Source: Butyrivibrio sp. CAG:318 | GTDB taxonomy: Bacteria > Bacillota > Clostridia > Lachnospirales > Lachnospiraceae | Direction of reading: 5' to 3' | Length of the DNA stretch: 18,647 nucleotides | Assembly: GCA_000431815.1 (NCBI GenBank) | Contig: FR889225.1 | Coordinates: 1-18,647, forward strand | In this document: in pieces, positions 6,733 to 13,784 of the stretch | How the letters are laid out: every line of letters begins with the position of its first letter | How positions within the stretch are numbered: position 1 is the first letter of the stretch | Notes under the pieces: model-generated | The model's input: the letters and a program-made list of their open reading frames with translations, nothing else | The model's database searches: none | What the model was told of the DNA's origin: nothing | Translations under genes and position numbers: made by a program

Positions 6733-7722
6733 ATGCACAGAAAGAGCGTTGTCATATTGTTTATTATGATTCTGACGTCGGCAGCAGTAATGGGTTGCAG
6801 TCATACGGATGGAGAAAACAATAAGCATGTAATGATAGAGACAATGAGCATGACAGAGAAGGAGACACCATCAGAGACGGAGCAATATATAGAGATTACA
6901 TTGCCGGAGGTAACGGTGAAAGATGAGCCCGAAACCGTCACACAGGCAGAAACCGTAGATTGTTCCCAATTATTGGACGGGGCCAAAGAGGTGCCGGTTG
7001 ATACTTCATCGTTATGGAATGAGCAGGAACTCAATAATAAGGATAAGAGATATCCCGGATTCAAGGCTGTGGCTTTAAGAACATCCACCGACAAGAGACT
7101 TCTTAAGGGGATAGATAATGGTGATATCAGAATTATCGAAGACGATAACATATTGCTGATATTTAATGGGGAAAAGAGTATTCAGATAGATACAGAAGGA
7201 AGGAGTTTCTTCAGTAATATAGGATCGACCCAAAGTGTGCTGTATGAAGATGTCACAGGCGACGGACATGATGAACTTATTCTCATAACCAAAGAAGCAG
7301 AAATTGGAGTATATTCTAACGGAGTTTACGTTATAGATTTGGAAAACTTTGAACAGTTATCCGTGGCATCAGATAATGAGATCAAAAAGGAGGCCTTTTC
7401 ACAGATATATCCCAGAATAAGAATGTATATTGACAATGCCGGAATGCTTTATTATGTAGTTGGTGATGCACATGATAATAAAATCAAGGGCAGTTACGAT
7501 ACATCAGACGGTCTGACCAGACCTTCGGCTGAACTTAGTAATACTTCCACAATGGAAGTTAAGAATGGAATCATATGTTATCGTGGTTCAGTTGTGTTTA
7601 AGGATGTGAATAATGAATTGCCGGAAGGAGTAGTGCCAGATAAAATGTGTGATGTCTGTGTGACGTTGAAATATAATTCCGGGACGAAAACTTTTGAAGT
7701 AGATGAAGTAACTGTGGAATGA
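6733..7722 (+). CDS. lipoprotein with DVTGDG module
   Basis: A 329-residue lipoprotein. The signal peptide ends at VMGC (C22). An extended Thr/Glu-rich linker follows (about 25-75, ETMSMTEKETPSETE and similar). The folded part contains the motif DVTGDGHDELILI, an acidic loop like those of FG-GAP/VCBS beta-propeller or calcium-binding repeats, then a strand-rich tail ending LKYNSGTKTFEVDEVTVE. The same order of elements recurs in the C-terminal half of the protein at 9425. The start ATG at 6733 lies 8 bases after AGGAG; the TTG at 6727 is too close to that site. It begins 17 bases after the ligase gene. The function is unknown; a surface binding or assembly role is inference. Confidence 0.85.
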   Translation: MHRKSVVILFIMILTSAAVMGCSHTDGENNKHVMIETMSMTEKETPSETEQYIEITLPEVTVKDEPETVTQAETVDCSQLLDGAKEVPVDTSSLWNEQELNNKDKRYPGFKAVALRTSTDKRLLKGIDNGDIRIIEDDNILLIFNGEKSIQIDTEGRSFFSNIGSTQSVLYEDVTGDGHDELILITKEAEIGVYSNGVYVIDLENFEQLSVASDNEIKKEAFSQIYPRIRMYIDNAGMLYYVVGDAHDNKIKGSYDTSDGLTRPSAELSNTSTMEVKNGIICYRGSVVFKDVNNELPEGVVPDKMCDVCVTLKYNSGTKTFEVDEVTVE

Positions 7723-7744
7723 TGATTATAAAGGAGAGATATTT

Positions 7745-8464
7745 GTGAAAAAAAGAATAATTTTGATTTTAGTATTATGTGCGGTGTTGTTGACTGGCTG
7801 TTCTGACATAAAACCCAAAGAGGCATTGGACGAAACGCCGTCAGCATCCGTTACGAGCGACACAACAGTAACGAAGGAAAATGAGAGCATCAATAATTAT
7901 AAATATTATGATGTTAATCTGATAAATATTATTGACTGGACTACGGAGACGGGTGCAATCACAGTGCCGACCAAGATAAGAACCAATGGTGTCACGTATA
8001 GATATGTATATAATGATAACGGAGAGCGCATTGCCAAATACATAGGAAATGATATTCGTGTTGATTATACATATGAGCAGCCTGCGAGCGGAGCACGAAG
8101 CGTCCTTAAGTCGGAGAAAAACAATAATTATTCGGTGGAGTATGTTTATGATGATGTTGACGGCATCTATCATCTGACAGGACTCAGATATAACGATGAG
8201 GATTATACATATATCAAAGATGATAATGGAAACATTATAGGGATAAAAGACAGCACGGGCAACACTGTTGCGGAGTATTCTTATACATCCAAAGAACTTA
8301 CTACGGAAGTAACGACGACAAATTACACTGATGTCAATATAGGGGATATCAATTCAATGTTATATGAGAATTCCTATTATGACAGGGAAACAGGTTTTTG
8401 CTGTGACTATGTATATACCAATTACATAGACGGAACACCGTACCAGATTAAGATGTTTTACTAG
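7745..8464 (+). CDS. miniature Rhs/YD-repeat lipoprotein
   Basis: A 239-residue lipoprotein with a clean lipobox LTGC (C19) and a Ser/Thr/Glu linker, then tyrosine-rich YD-repeat sequence. Examples are VTYRYVYNDNGERIAKYIG (83-101), VEYVYDDVDGIYHLTGLRYN (131-150) and YTYIKDDNGNIIGIKDSTGN (154-173). Near the end, SYYDRETGFCCDYVY (210-224) resembles the YYDRETGLYY segment that closes Rhs cores. Full Rhs proteins are far larger and end in a variable toxin tip after that point; here the protein ends about 15 residues later. The start is GTG at 7745 after AAGGAGAG (7731-7738). It is either a degenerate Rhs fragment turned surface protein or an Rhs-like immunity or adhesion module. The reading frame is intact. 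Confidence 0.82.
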   Translation: MKKRIILILVLCAVLLTGCSDIKPKEALDETPSASVTSDTTVTKENESINNYKYYDVNLINIIDWTTETGAITVPTKIRTNGVTYRYVYNDNGERIAKYIGNDIRVDYTYEQPASGARSVLKSEKNNNYSVEYVYDDVDGIYHLTGLRYNDEDYTYIKDDNGNIIGIKDSTGNTVAEYSYTSKELTTEVTTTNYTDVNIGDINSMLYENSYYDRETGFCCDYVYTNYIDGTPYQIKMFY

Positions 8465-8500
8465 GAATGCTTAACAGAATGGGAAAAGGAGGTCATTCTT

Positions 8501-9367
8501 ATGAGAAAAGGAAGATTAATTGTAACAATTGTATTGATTGCGGTATTGACCGCTGCGTTACCGGCAGTTGTAATGGCTGATACAGGCCCGAAACCGTCGG
8601 TTGTGGTTTCATTCACAGGAGCAGGAGATGAGGAGTTTTACGGAACCCTGTTATCAAAGAATGATTCATCGGGACCGGCACATGTATGGGACGGCAAAGA
8701 GGAGACAACAGAGATAAGCCGCAAATTCATTGAGTACAAGGACACGGACGGATATTATTTTCTGCAGAATTTATGGGAATGTTCGGCAGATAAGAACATT
8801 GAGTGGACGTATTTTCCACCGTCTGAATTTAAGATACTTTTGTATTTCCCTGAAAGCGACAGCTTTGTGGTGAGCGGGGCATGTGAAACTTACGCTTTCG
8901 ACAGCTATTATACGATTGACCTGACATCAGTCAGAAACGGTACGGTCGAAGCCGGAACACCGACCATCGAAGTCAGGAAAAATTACGATTATAAATGGGA
9001 GATCATTTCATTCTTCGCGAGAGTGATTATTACGATCGCAATTGAGATGGGAATAGCATTGCTGTTTGGCTATCGCAATAAAAAGATACTTATGCTTCTT
9101 GCTGTAGTTAATGCAGCAACACAGGTAATCCTGAATGTTCTGCTGAATATAATCAATTACAACAACGGTTCGCAGGAATATACAACGATGTACATTATAA
9201 TGGAAGTATTGGTATTTCTGATAGAAGCCATTATATTCGATATTTTCATACCAAAAGTATCAGACGAGGAGAGAAATTTTAAACCGGTTATATATGCACT
9301 CGTAGCTAATGCAGTATCGTTTGGCGCCGGACTTGGATTGTCACATCTGATACCGGGGATATTTTAA
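8501..9367 (+). CDS. exported-domain protein with four C-terminal membrane spans
   Basis: A 288-residue protein. A cleavable-type signal peptide (residues 1-26, ending VVMA-D, no lipobox cysteine) is followed by an extracytoplasmic domain to about 165. That domain includes VVVSFTGAGDEEFYGTL and FKILLYFPESDSFVVSG. Four hydrophobic spans follow at about 169-189, 196-218, 229-250 and 262-283. I recognise the N-terminal pattern as a recurrent uncharacterised family of Lachnospiraceae and related Clostridia, from memory only. The start ATG at 8501 follows AAAAGGAGGT (8484-8493), one of the best ribosome binding sites of the operon. It could be a membrane receptor or chaperone for the lipoproteins around it, but nothing in the sequence proves a role. 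Confidence 0.82.
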   Translation: MRKGRLIVTIVLIAVLTAALPAVVMADTGPKPSVVVSFTGAGDEEFYGTLLSKNDSSGPAHVWDGKEETTEISRKFIEYKDTDGYYFLQNLWECSADKNIEWTYFPPSEFKILLYFPESDSFVVSGACETYAFDSYYTIDLTSVRNGTVEAGTPTIEVRKNYDYKWEIISFFARVIITIAIEMGIALLFGYRNKKILMLLAVVNAATQVILNVLLNIINYNNGSQEYTTMYIIMEVLVFLIEAIIFDIFIPKVSDEERNFKPVIYALVANAVSFGAGLGLSHLIPGIF

Positions 9368-9424
9368 ATTATCTGAGTGCGAAGTATCAATGTAATCATA
9401 AAATAATGCAATAGGAGGTTTGCT

Positions 9425-9502
9425 ATGAAAAAAACTAAATTAGCAGCAATTATCGGTTTATCCGTATGCATGTTTGTAAGCGGATGTGCCAGACATGGAA
9501 GC
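9425..9502 (+). repeat. signal-peptide segment repeat, copy 1
   Basis: Codons 1-26 of this lipoprotein gene match codons 1-26 of the gene at 11232 at 77 of 78 bases; only codon 2 differs (AAA against AGA). The match stops sharply on both sides: the ribosome binding regions upstream and the codons from 27 onward differ. The repeat encodes the signal peptide, the lipobox and five residues after the lipidated cysteine. Confidence 0.95.
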
Positions 9503-11206
9503 ATAGCAACGGGGTCGACAACGCCGTCACAGACAGCGGGAACGCCGATGACAACTTATAACAGGGAATGGATAGAAAAGAACGTACTAACTTCTGACAA
9601 TAAGGATGAAATCGATGCATGGTATTTCTATGCGGACTACATCAAAGACACACCGGAATTTAAGGTGGGTGCCCACAAAGCATCGGAATACTGGGATGCG
9701 GACGGCAATTTTGTCAATCCGGCCAAGACGGCCATGGATGCGGACTGGTTTTGTATTCCGACGGGGGTCGGAATGGATGAAGTGATAGATGCCGCTATTC
9801 CTCAGGAAGTAATGGATAAAATGACTACAAAACAGTTATTGGAGACGGCTTCGGAAGAAAAAGCCATAATTGCACATACCGGCAAGGAAATGTATTATCT
9901 GCCGAATTATCTTAGTGCATTGGGAAAGTCGACAGCTTACAGAGAGTTCTTGTCGAGGGATGATTTTGCATCCGTACTCTATGATTACTATATGTCAATT
10001 AACCCATCGGAATATATCGGTGATGATTTCAGGGAATCAGACAGTGATACTATTTTGCACAGTAAATCATATGTGCGTAGCTGCAGTATATTTTTTAACG
10101 AAGTTACCATGGCAACGGATGATTTTTATGATAACCTCACAGAAGATGAAAGAGCCAATGTTGTCAAAAAATCGGTAGAAATAAGTGATTATATCAAGAA
10201 ACATGATGTTACGAAGAGCCTTTTCGGCGTTGCATGGTCTGCATATTCTGAATCGGGGTACAGCGCATTTGACAGCACTGTGAGAAAATACGATATATCT
10301 CCGAAATGGAAAGCATATATGGGAATTGACGATTCGGAGTTGAAAAATGATGTTTCATGGGATACAGGAATTATCGCTGGATTTGGAGATGTATTTTATC
10401 CAGATTATGAAGTCACAAGCAAAGAAATAGACGGAAAAACATATCCGGTTCTTACCGCGGATGACTGGTGCATTGTCGGCAAGCGTGCAAACGGGGATGA
10501 CGAATCGCCGATAGAATCACTTGACATATATAAAAATGATGAGCTCATCACGACGTTGAAACTTGAAGGTACATTCGGCGATAATGTGGATGAGAACAGG
10601 ATATACAATAATTCGCGCAATGCCAGAGCACTGTACCGCGATGTGACCGGGGACGGGGTAAAAGATATTATCATTAAGTCGGATAATTACGGTGATTATT
10701 CATCATATGATAATCAGATATTAAACTCTTGTTATGTTATAGACGGAAAGTCCGCAAAAACAACGGAGATTAATATGGCAGACTATTTTAAATATTTCAA
10801 GGATAATCTGGATGTTGAATATGATAAGAATGAGCCAAATGTAAAACTTAAAGTAACGCCAAAAGAAGGCGAGAGTGCGGAACATGTTGTCGGAACATCG
10901 GAGGCTCTTGAGGATGTGCTTACAGGGATCTATCCGTATGTATATGTGGAAGACAATGATATAAGAGTTGGATTCTGGATTGATTACATTTGTAAAGATC
11001 CTAATGTTGAGAATGGAATCAATCACGGTTACGTCGATATGGTAGTTTACAAAAAACTTCAGTTTAATGCAGAAAACGGACAGTTTGAGCTGACCGGTGA
11101 ATTTCAATACGACATGGGTATTAAACCGTTTTCATATTCTGAGGTGGATGAGACCGTGTATAACAAAGCAATGGATGCCTATTCCAAGGTCGTATGGACG
11201 GAGTAG
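9425..11206 (+). CDS. two-module lipoprotein (helical paralog module plus DVTGDG module)
   Basis: A 593-residue lipoprotein with lipobox VSGC (C21). The N-terminal module (about 88-280) has the motifs WDADGN, IPQEVMDKMTTKQLLE (125-140), SRDDFASVLYDYYM (177-190) and LTEDERANVV (238-247). All of these have counterparts in the next two genes. The C-terminal module (about 340-593) has DVTGDGVKDIIIKS (406-419), YVID, and a strand-rich end close in layout to the lipoprotein at 6733. The protein is thus a fusion of both types found in the operon. The start ATG at 9425 follows AGGAGGT (9413-9419). The first 78 bases are almost identical to the start of the gene at 11232. I do not recognise a named function. 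Confidence 0.86.
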   Translation: MKKTKLAAIIGLSVCMFVSGCARHGSIATGSTTPSQTAGTPMTTYNREWIEKNVLTSDNKDEIDAWYFYADYIKDTPEFKVGAHKASEYWDADGNFVNPAKTAMDADWFCIPTGVGMDEVIDAAIPQEVMDKMTTKQLLETASEEKAIIAHTGKEMYYLPNYLSALGKSTAYREFLSRDDFASVLYDYYMSINPSEYIGDDFRESDSDTILHSKSYVRSCSIFFNEVTMATDDFYDNLTEDERANVVKKSVEISDYIKKHDVTKSLFGVAWSAYSESGYSAFDSTVRKYDISPKWKAYMGIDDSELKNDVSWDTGIIAGFGDVFYPDYEVTSKEIDGKTYPVLTADDWCIVGKRANGDDESPIESLDIYKNDELITTLKLEGTFGDNVDENRIYNNSRNARALYRDVTGDGVKDIIIKSDNYGDYSSYDNQILNSCYVIDGKSAKTTEINMADYFKYFKDNLDVEYDKNEPNVKLKVTPKEGESAEHVVGTSEALEDVLTGIYPYVYVEDNDIRVGFWIDYICKDPNVENGINHGYVDMVVYKKLQFNAENGQFELTGEFQYDMGIKPFSYSEVDETVYNKAMDAYSKVVWTE

Positions 11207-11231
11207 AGAGAACAAGAAGGAGAGTGTTCTT

Positions 11232-11309
11232 ATGAGAAAAACTAAATTAGCAGCAATTATCGGTTTATCCGTATGCATGTTTGTAAGCGGATGTGCCAGA
11301 CATGGAAGC
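11232..11309 (+). repeat. signal-peptide segment repeat, copy 2
   Basis: The second copy of the 78-base segment found at 9425-9502, with one difference at codon 2. The copies are 1.8 kb apart in direct orientation. Recombination between them would delete the lipoprotein gene at 9425 and leave the one at 11232 intact. Confidence 0.95.
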
Positions 11310-12059
11310 ACGGGAGTAGCAGCAACAGATAGCATAACGGATATAGCAAGTTCAGCACAGGTGGATGCTGAGACCGAAACTGAAACAGAGACTGAGGCGA
11401 TAAGAGAATGTCATCCGTATTACAGCAATCCGGATGACTGGTATGACGCTGATGGCAATATGGTTATGCCTATATCCCTTGATGAGGAGAAGTGGCAGTC
11501 ATCACCTATTTTTGAAGACAGATGTAATCTTTGTACCATCCCGCAAACCATAATTGACAAGGCATCAACAGAAGAACTTGCCAAAATGGTTATTGAGTGC
11601 AATATGAATTATTTAATAGACTTGTACGGTGATGTTGACGAAGGAATGAATACTGTATATAAGAATTTCAATGGAATCAGGGAACTACTGAAAAGAAATG
11701 ACTGTGGAACAGTAGTTCTTAAACTGTATTCCGAATATACAATTCCGCAGAAAAAGCATTTTGATTATTCATTGATAGATGAAAGTCTTTCGATTGAAGA
11801 AAGCAATAAACAATTTCAAGAAATATTCAGTAACGAAGAATATTGCAGACAGATTAATGAGGATGCATTGGTAGGGTATAATCTCCATGTTCCGGAATGG
11901 ATTCTCACACGACCTGAAGTGATGGAGCAATTCAGTGAGGCAGAACGTGAGTCGGTTGAAGACACTGTTAAACGTAAATACGATGAACTGAATAAAACAG
12001 AGTTCAAAGATGAAGGTAATTTTTTCATGGATGCTATGGAAAAGGAGAAAAACCAATGA
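11232..12059 (+). CDS. lipoprotein, single helical module, paralog of neighbours
   Basis: A 275-residue lipoprotein with lipobox VSGC (C21) and a linker containing an ETETETETE run (about 47-55). The module shares YDADGNMVMP (71-80), IPQTIIDKASTEELAK (103-118), KRNDCGTVVLKLYS (154-167) and FSEAERESV (234-242) with the genes on either side. No DVTGDG module follows. The start ATG at 11232 lies after AAGGAG (11217-11222). The 45-residue in-frame extension upstream lies inside the previous gene in another frame and was rejected. It begins 25 bases after the previous stop and overlaps the next gene by 4 bases (ATGA). The family, which I recall as widespread but unnamed in Lachnospiraceae, has no known function. 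Confidence 0.87.
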   Translation: MRKTKLAAIIGLSVCMFVSGCARHGSTGVAATDSITDIASSAQVDAETETETETEAIRECHPYYSNPDDWYDADGNMVMPISLDEEKWQSSPIFEDRCNLCTIPQTIIDKASTEELAKMVIECNMNYLIDLYGDVDEGMNTVYKNFNGIRELLKRNDCGTVVLKLYSEYTIPQKKHFDYSLIDESLSIEESNKQFQEIFSNEEYCRQINEDALVGYNLHVPEWILTRPEVMEQFSEAERESVEDTVKRKYDELNKTEFKDEGNFFMDAMEKEKNQ

Positions 12060-12772
12060 GCAAATCAATCAAAAACTTTTTTATCTTGGCAGCAATGGCC
12101 GCTATTGTATTGTGCGTGGGCTGTCAGAAAAACAACAGCGATATTGATGAAACTAAAGCCCAGGTAAGCCCGGCAGTATGGGAACGCAGTGAGTCTGAGA
12201 CCAGAACATACAATGTAATGGCAAAAGAACACGCCGATGAACTTAGAAAGAATGAAAGTGATTGGCTGACGGACGGCAAACTCGATTCGTCCAAATATTC
12301 AACCGAATCCGGTGAGCCATATCGTGTTCAGATGCTGATGCCGGAAAGCGTGGCAAAGAAACTGGATACCAGGGAATTGCTTGATTTCTGTCTGCAACAT
12401 TCATCGGTTAAGGAATTTACACTTTTCAATTCATGGGAAGAGGGATTCGATAATGTTGTCAATGTAATCAATGTGTTTGATTATATTTTTGCAAGGGACG
12501 ATATGGCAGGTGTTGTATATGATGCCTATATGGCAAGGGAAGTTGTGAAAGAAGATGCAACGGCACAGGGCATAGATAGCGTACTGGAGATTATTCTTGC
12601 ACAGGATGTCACATATGACGGATTGACGGACGAACAGCGGAAGGACGTTATTACCAGGAAAGACGAATTTAAGAAATGTCGTGAGGACAATGATGTCCGT
12701 ATATATGGCACTACTTCGATGTTTGGTGCGGCACTTGAAAGCGGCAGCAAGTGGGATTCCCTGCTTAAATAG
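12056..12772 (+). CDS. lipoprotein, third paralog of the helical module
   Basis: A 238-residue exported protein. The signal peptide ends at LCVGC (C23), a slightly irregular lipobox because Leu is at -4 and Cys at -3. The module shows MPESVAKKLDTRELLD (95-110), FDNVVNVINVFDYIFARDD (131-149), AGVVYDAYM (151-159) and LTDEQRKDV (190-198). These are the same blocks in the same order as in the two genes before it. It also shares DVxxxxxTTSMFGAALESG-like C-terminal residues with the 9425 protein (DVTKSLFGVAWSAYSESG). Its signal peptide is unrelated to theirs. The start ATG overlaps the previous stop (ATGA) and follows AAGGAG (12042-12047), so translation is coupled. The function is unknown. Confidence 0.85.
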   Translation: MSKSIKNFFILAAMAAIVLCVGCQKNNSDIDETKAQVSPAVWERSESETRTYNVMAKEHADELRKNESDWLTDGKLDSSKYSTESGEPYRVQMLMPESVAKKLDTRELLDFCLQHSSVKEFTLFNSWEEGFDNVVNVINVFDYIFARDDMAGVVYDAYMAREVVKEDATAQGIDSVLEIILAQDVTYDGLTDEQRKDVITRKDEFKKCREDNDVRIYGTTSMFGAALESGSKWDSLLK

Positions 12773-12783
12773 CTGGGATTAAT

Positions 12784-12805
12784 GCGGGCAGCGCAGTCTG
12801 CCCGC
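12784..12805 (+). other. GC-rich stem-loop between genes of the operon
   Basis: GCGGGCAG (12784-12791) pairs perfectly with CTGCCCGC (12798-12805) around a 6-base loop. No T-run follows (GATAATTATAAAAG), so it does not look like an intrinsic terminator. In a 59-bp gap, it may instead protect the upstream mRNA segment or partly reduce read-through into the gene at 12832. Confidence 0.6.
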
Positions 12806-12831
12806 GATAATTATAAAAGAGGAGAACGCGG

Positions 12832-13722
12832 ATGGCGGAAATTATACTGGATTTTAACGAAAGGCCTCCGGTGACAACATACAATCATCATGCTTTTGGC
12901 ACCGGAATTATATCTTCATATGAAAGCGGAATGAATTGGATATATGATAACTACATTGATCTGTCATATTATCCGGCGAATGGGCCGTTGACTTTTGAAT
13001 TTTATATGGATTACATATATTGTCAGCCTGTTTTTGACAGGGAAAATATATCAGATGATATGCTAAGTGTAATGAAATACAATATCACGGAACTTATAGA
13101 GAATGCAATCAGGCACGGAAAGTATTTTATATGCTGTGTGGATGAGTATTATATACCTGACAGGGAAGCTTTTGGATTGTATCATTTTAATCACAATCTG
13201 CTTATATATGGCATGGACTCATCACGCAAAATCTGGTATACGGCGGGTTATAACGAGAGTGGCAAATTTGGAACACAGGAACTGCCGTACAAAACAGTTA
13301 AAGCTGCATCACCCAATATGATCAATATTCTCACATTGCGTAAAGATACACGGTATAAGCTGCATGATACTCATATAGATAATATGATTAACCAGTATAA
13401 CAAGGCTGTGCCGGCAGAGCGCCTCGGTGCTTTTCCGGAGGAAGGACAGCTTACCGGAATGGAGGCTGTGGACAGGCTTCTTGATGACATATGTGATATG
13501 GCAAAGGAAAAAGAACCGGTGGATATGCGCCCGGTGAATCTGTTGTATGAACACAGGAGATTAATGACTTTAAGAGAACCGGACAACGAGCGGTATGCCG
13601 CGATGCTGTCACAGGCGGATATACTGAAGAAAAGAATCATGATATACAATATGCGCCGGGCAGATAAGGATATACAAGCAGTGTGTGAGGCCGCGGCACA
13701 GATAAAAGGACAGAGATTATGA
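12832..13722 (+). CDS. cytosolic BtrH-like protein of biosynthetic-cluster type
   Basis: A 296-residue protein without signal peptide or membrane span. The N-terminal half contains FYMDYIYCQPVF (57-68), YFICCVDEYYIP (98-109) and YHFNHNLLIYGMD (117-129), then a helical C-terminal third. From memory, the HF-x-H-x-LIYGYD and DEYYIP pattern marks proteins related to the BtrH N-terminal domain (butirosin biosynthesis, acyl transfer from a carrier protein). Many of these stand in non-ribosomal peptide or similar clusters. BtrH-type enzymes use a cysteine near the N-terminus; here no Cys occurs before residue 64, so catalysis by that mechanism is doubtful. The start ATG at 12832 lies 7 bases after AGGAG. 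Together with the ligase at 5333 it hints at a small-molecule pathway. The family assignment is moderate confidence. Confidence 0.7.
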   Translation: MAEIILDFNERPPVTTYNHHAFGTGIISSYESGMNWIYDNYIDLSYYPANGPLTFEFYMDYIYCQPVFDRENISDDMLSVMKYNITELIENAIRHGKYFICCVDEYYIPDREAFGLYHFNHNLLIYGMDSSRKIWYTAGYNESGKFGTQELPYKTVKAASPNMINILTLRKDTRYKLHDTHIDNMINQYNKAVPAERLGAFPEEGQLTGMEAVDRLLDDICDMAKEKEPVDMRPVNLLYEHRRLMTLREPDNERYAAMLSQADILKKRIMIYNMRRADKDIQAVCEAAAQIKGQRL

Positions 13723-13784
13723 ATACAAATTAAAATGGTTATACACTTGATAAATTACTAAGGATATGTATGGAGGAGATTGAA

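Noticed and set aside
11097..11231. Upstream extension of the 11232 lipoprotein
   Set aside because: The extra 45 codons overlap the end of the previous gene in another frame and would place the signal peptide internally; a good ribosome binding site precedes 11232.
13723..13784. Internal promoter in the gap before the propeller gene
   Set aside because: TTGATA at 13747 has no -10-like hexamer at 16-18 bases; the closest, TATGTA, is only 12 bases away.
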